A stretch of DNA of 63,314 bases from Lentisphaerota bacterium (GTDB lineage: Bacteria > Verrucomicrobiota > Lentisphaeria > Victivallales > Victivallaceae): assembly GCA_015061695.1 (NCBI GenBank), contig SUWA01000004.1, positions 1-63,314 on the forward strand. Reading direction: 5' to 3'. The position numbers and the translations under genes are program-made. Positions 62,280 to 63,314 of this stretch are shown in pieces. The first letter of the stretch is position 1; each line of letters opens with the position of its first letter. The notes beneath the pieces were generated by a model, which was given only the letters and a program-made list of their open reading frames with translations, ran no database searches and had not been told where the DNA came from.

Positions 62280-63314
62280 ATGCGTTATGCCGGAAAAAAA
62301 GTTGTAGTCGCCCTCTCCGGCGGTGTGGACTCCACCGCTGCGGCATTGCTGGCCAAATCAGCCGGATGCGAGGTCATTGGTGCAACTCTGGATCTGATGC
62401 CGCCCGAACCGGAATGGAAATGTGCCTGGGGATGCGGCGGCGAAGACAATGCTTTGATCAAAAAAGTCGCCGGACAACTGGGTATCGAGCATGTTTTCAT
62501 CAACGGTGCGGCGGCGTTTGAACAAAAAGTTTTGCAAAACTGCTTTGCAGAATACGCCTGCGGCCGGACTCCGAATCCTTGTGTATTGTGCAATCCTTTG
62601 ATCAAATTCGGGTTGCTCTATGAGTTTGCCCGCAGTATCGGTGCTGAAGCGCTTCTGACCGGGCACTATGCAAAATTTTCGCCGGAAGGCCTGATCGTGC
62701 GCGGCGATGATCCGCGCAAAGATCAAAGTTATTTTCTTTACCGGCTGCCGCGCGAAATACTTGATTTTATAGATTTCCCGGTCGGCACCATGCAAAAGAG
62801 TTTTGTCCGCGAACTGGCCGCGCAAGCCAATCTGCCGGTGGCACAGCGTCCGGACAGTCAGGACGCATGTTTTGTCTTCCCCGGCGAAAGTTTTGCCGAA
62901 ACCCTCTTCCGGAGGTTCAAAGGTTCAGTGCGCAAAGGTAATTTTATCTATCAGGGCAAAATTGTCGGACAGCACGGCGGCATCCACCGCTGTACCATCG
63001 GGCAGCGCAAAGGGTTGAATGTTGCGCTGGGAGTTCCGGCCTATGTAAAGAGTATTTCAGCAGAAGATAACAGTGTGGAACTGGTTACGGAACCAGCTCT
63101 TCTGGAAAAACAGGTGTTTGAAATCAATCAAGTGAATTTTCAAACGCTTCAAATCCCGCCGGAAGATGAAGATCTGCTTATTCAGATCCGTTACCGTACG
63201 CCCCCTGCCCCCGGCCGGATAAAAGATCTGGGCAATGGCAGTTTCCGCATCGAACTGGCCACACCCATGCGTGCAGTCACGCCGGGGCAATCAGCAGATG
63301 ATGCCGCCGCCCAG
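62280..63314 (+). CDS. mnmA: tRNA-specific 2-thiouridylase (3' end outside window)
   Basis: 345 codons are visible and the gene continues beyond the window. It thiolates U34 of tRNA(Lys/Glu/Gln) using ATP and persulfide sulfur. The PP-loop SGGVDS is at residues 13-18, the first catalytic Cys lies in GRTPNPCVLCN (around 100), HYAKFSPEGL follows, the second catalytic Cys is in DSQDACFVFPGE (around 198), and HRCTIGQRKGLNVALG marks the central domain. It follows the M24 gene by 2 bases and is probably co-transcribed. Confidence 0.95.
   Translation, partial: MRYAGKKVVVALSGGVDSTAAALLAKSAGCEVIGATLDLMPPEPEWKCAWGCGGEDNALIKKVAGQLGIEHVFINGAAAFEQKVLQNCFAEYACGRTPNPCVLCNPLIKFGLLYEFARSIGAEALLTGHYAKFSPEGLIVRGDDPRKDQSYFLYRLPREILDFIDFPVGTMQKSFVRELAAQANLPVAQRPDSQDACFVFPGESFAETLFRRFKGSVRKGNFIYQGKIVGQHGGIHRCTIGQRKGLNVALGVPAYVKSISAEDNSVELVTEPALLEKQVFEINQVNFQTLQIPPEDEDLLIQIRYRTPPAPGRIKDLGNGSFRIELATPMRAVTPGQSADDAAAQ

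Overview
The window looks like a piece of a Lentisphaerota (Victivallales-type) chromosome, probably from a gut-associated relative. This is inference, based on a pseudopilin with a [16 protein letters not shown] head and a DGH tail motif at the front of a carbohydrate-related operon, a Gram-negative envelope gene set, roughly 50% GC, and many sugar-isomerase-type genes. Promoters that can be read are mostly TTGACA/TTGACT-(16-18)-TATATT.

Layout. 1-250: a structured GC-rich element and tRNA-Gly. 324-7416: a GntR/LacI-type regulator facing a four-gene operon (pseudopilin, CBM9-like/discoidin protein, LamG protein, PHP hydrolase). 7516-10858: a minus-strand operon (sugar isomerase, DAHP synthase, adenosylhomocysteinase) behind a promoter with an overlapping palindrome. 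11061-19903: a lipoprotein, pyruvate phosphate dikinase, folK, then fmt-rng-hypothetical-aroA. 19857-24212: a minus-strand membrane operon (ExbB/MotA-like channel, two coiled-coil partners, a small partner) preceded by a roughly 705-bp tandem duplication that produced a chimeric gene. 24472-33950: YihY, a zinc-ribbon protein, indolepyruvate oxidoreductase iorAB with a sodium symporter and its tiny accessory protein, a TPR protein, and a protein with a repeated T-R-(R/K)-T-x-K motif.

34127-41725: argH, an unknown gene, a broken SecD-like gene, then a surface-polymer cluster (YidC/CDP-glycerol transferase fusion, LicC-like cytidylyltransferase, two twin mini membrane proteins, EptA-like phospho-transferase). 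41779-42539 is gene-poor and hairpin-rich. 42540-44816: a second sugar isomerase, then an ArsR/CDF zinc module with a clear operator. 44984-50030: a secretin followed directly by MacA/MacB-type genes. 50132-54201: nucleotidyltransferase, AraC regulator and L-fucose isomerase. 54580-63314: murD, an unusual ROK protein, a PurF-like protein without the catalytic cysteine, a phospholipase-A2-like small protein with a tiny membrane partner, plsY, an M24 peptidase and the start of mnmA, which runs off the window.

Most notable: (i) two dispersed intergenic elements with three hairpins whose sequences differ while pairing and spacing are kept; (ii) the tandem duplication and fusion next to the ExbB-like operon; (iii) the YidC-glycerophosphotransferase cluster; (iv) the secretin-MacAB operon; (v) a small protein with a parvovirus-like PLA2 signature whose Shine-Dalgarno lies in a terminator-like hairpin.
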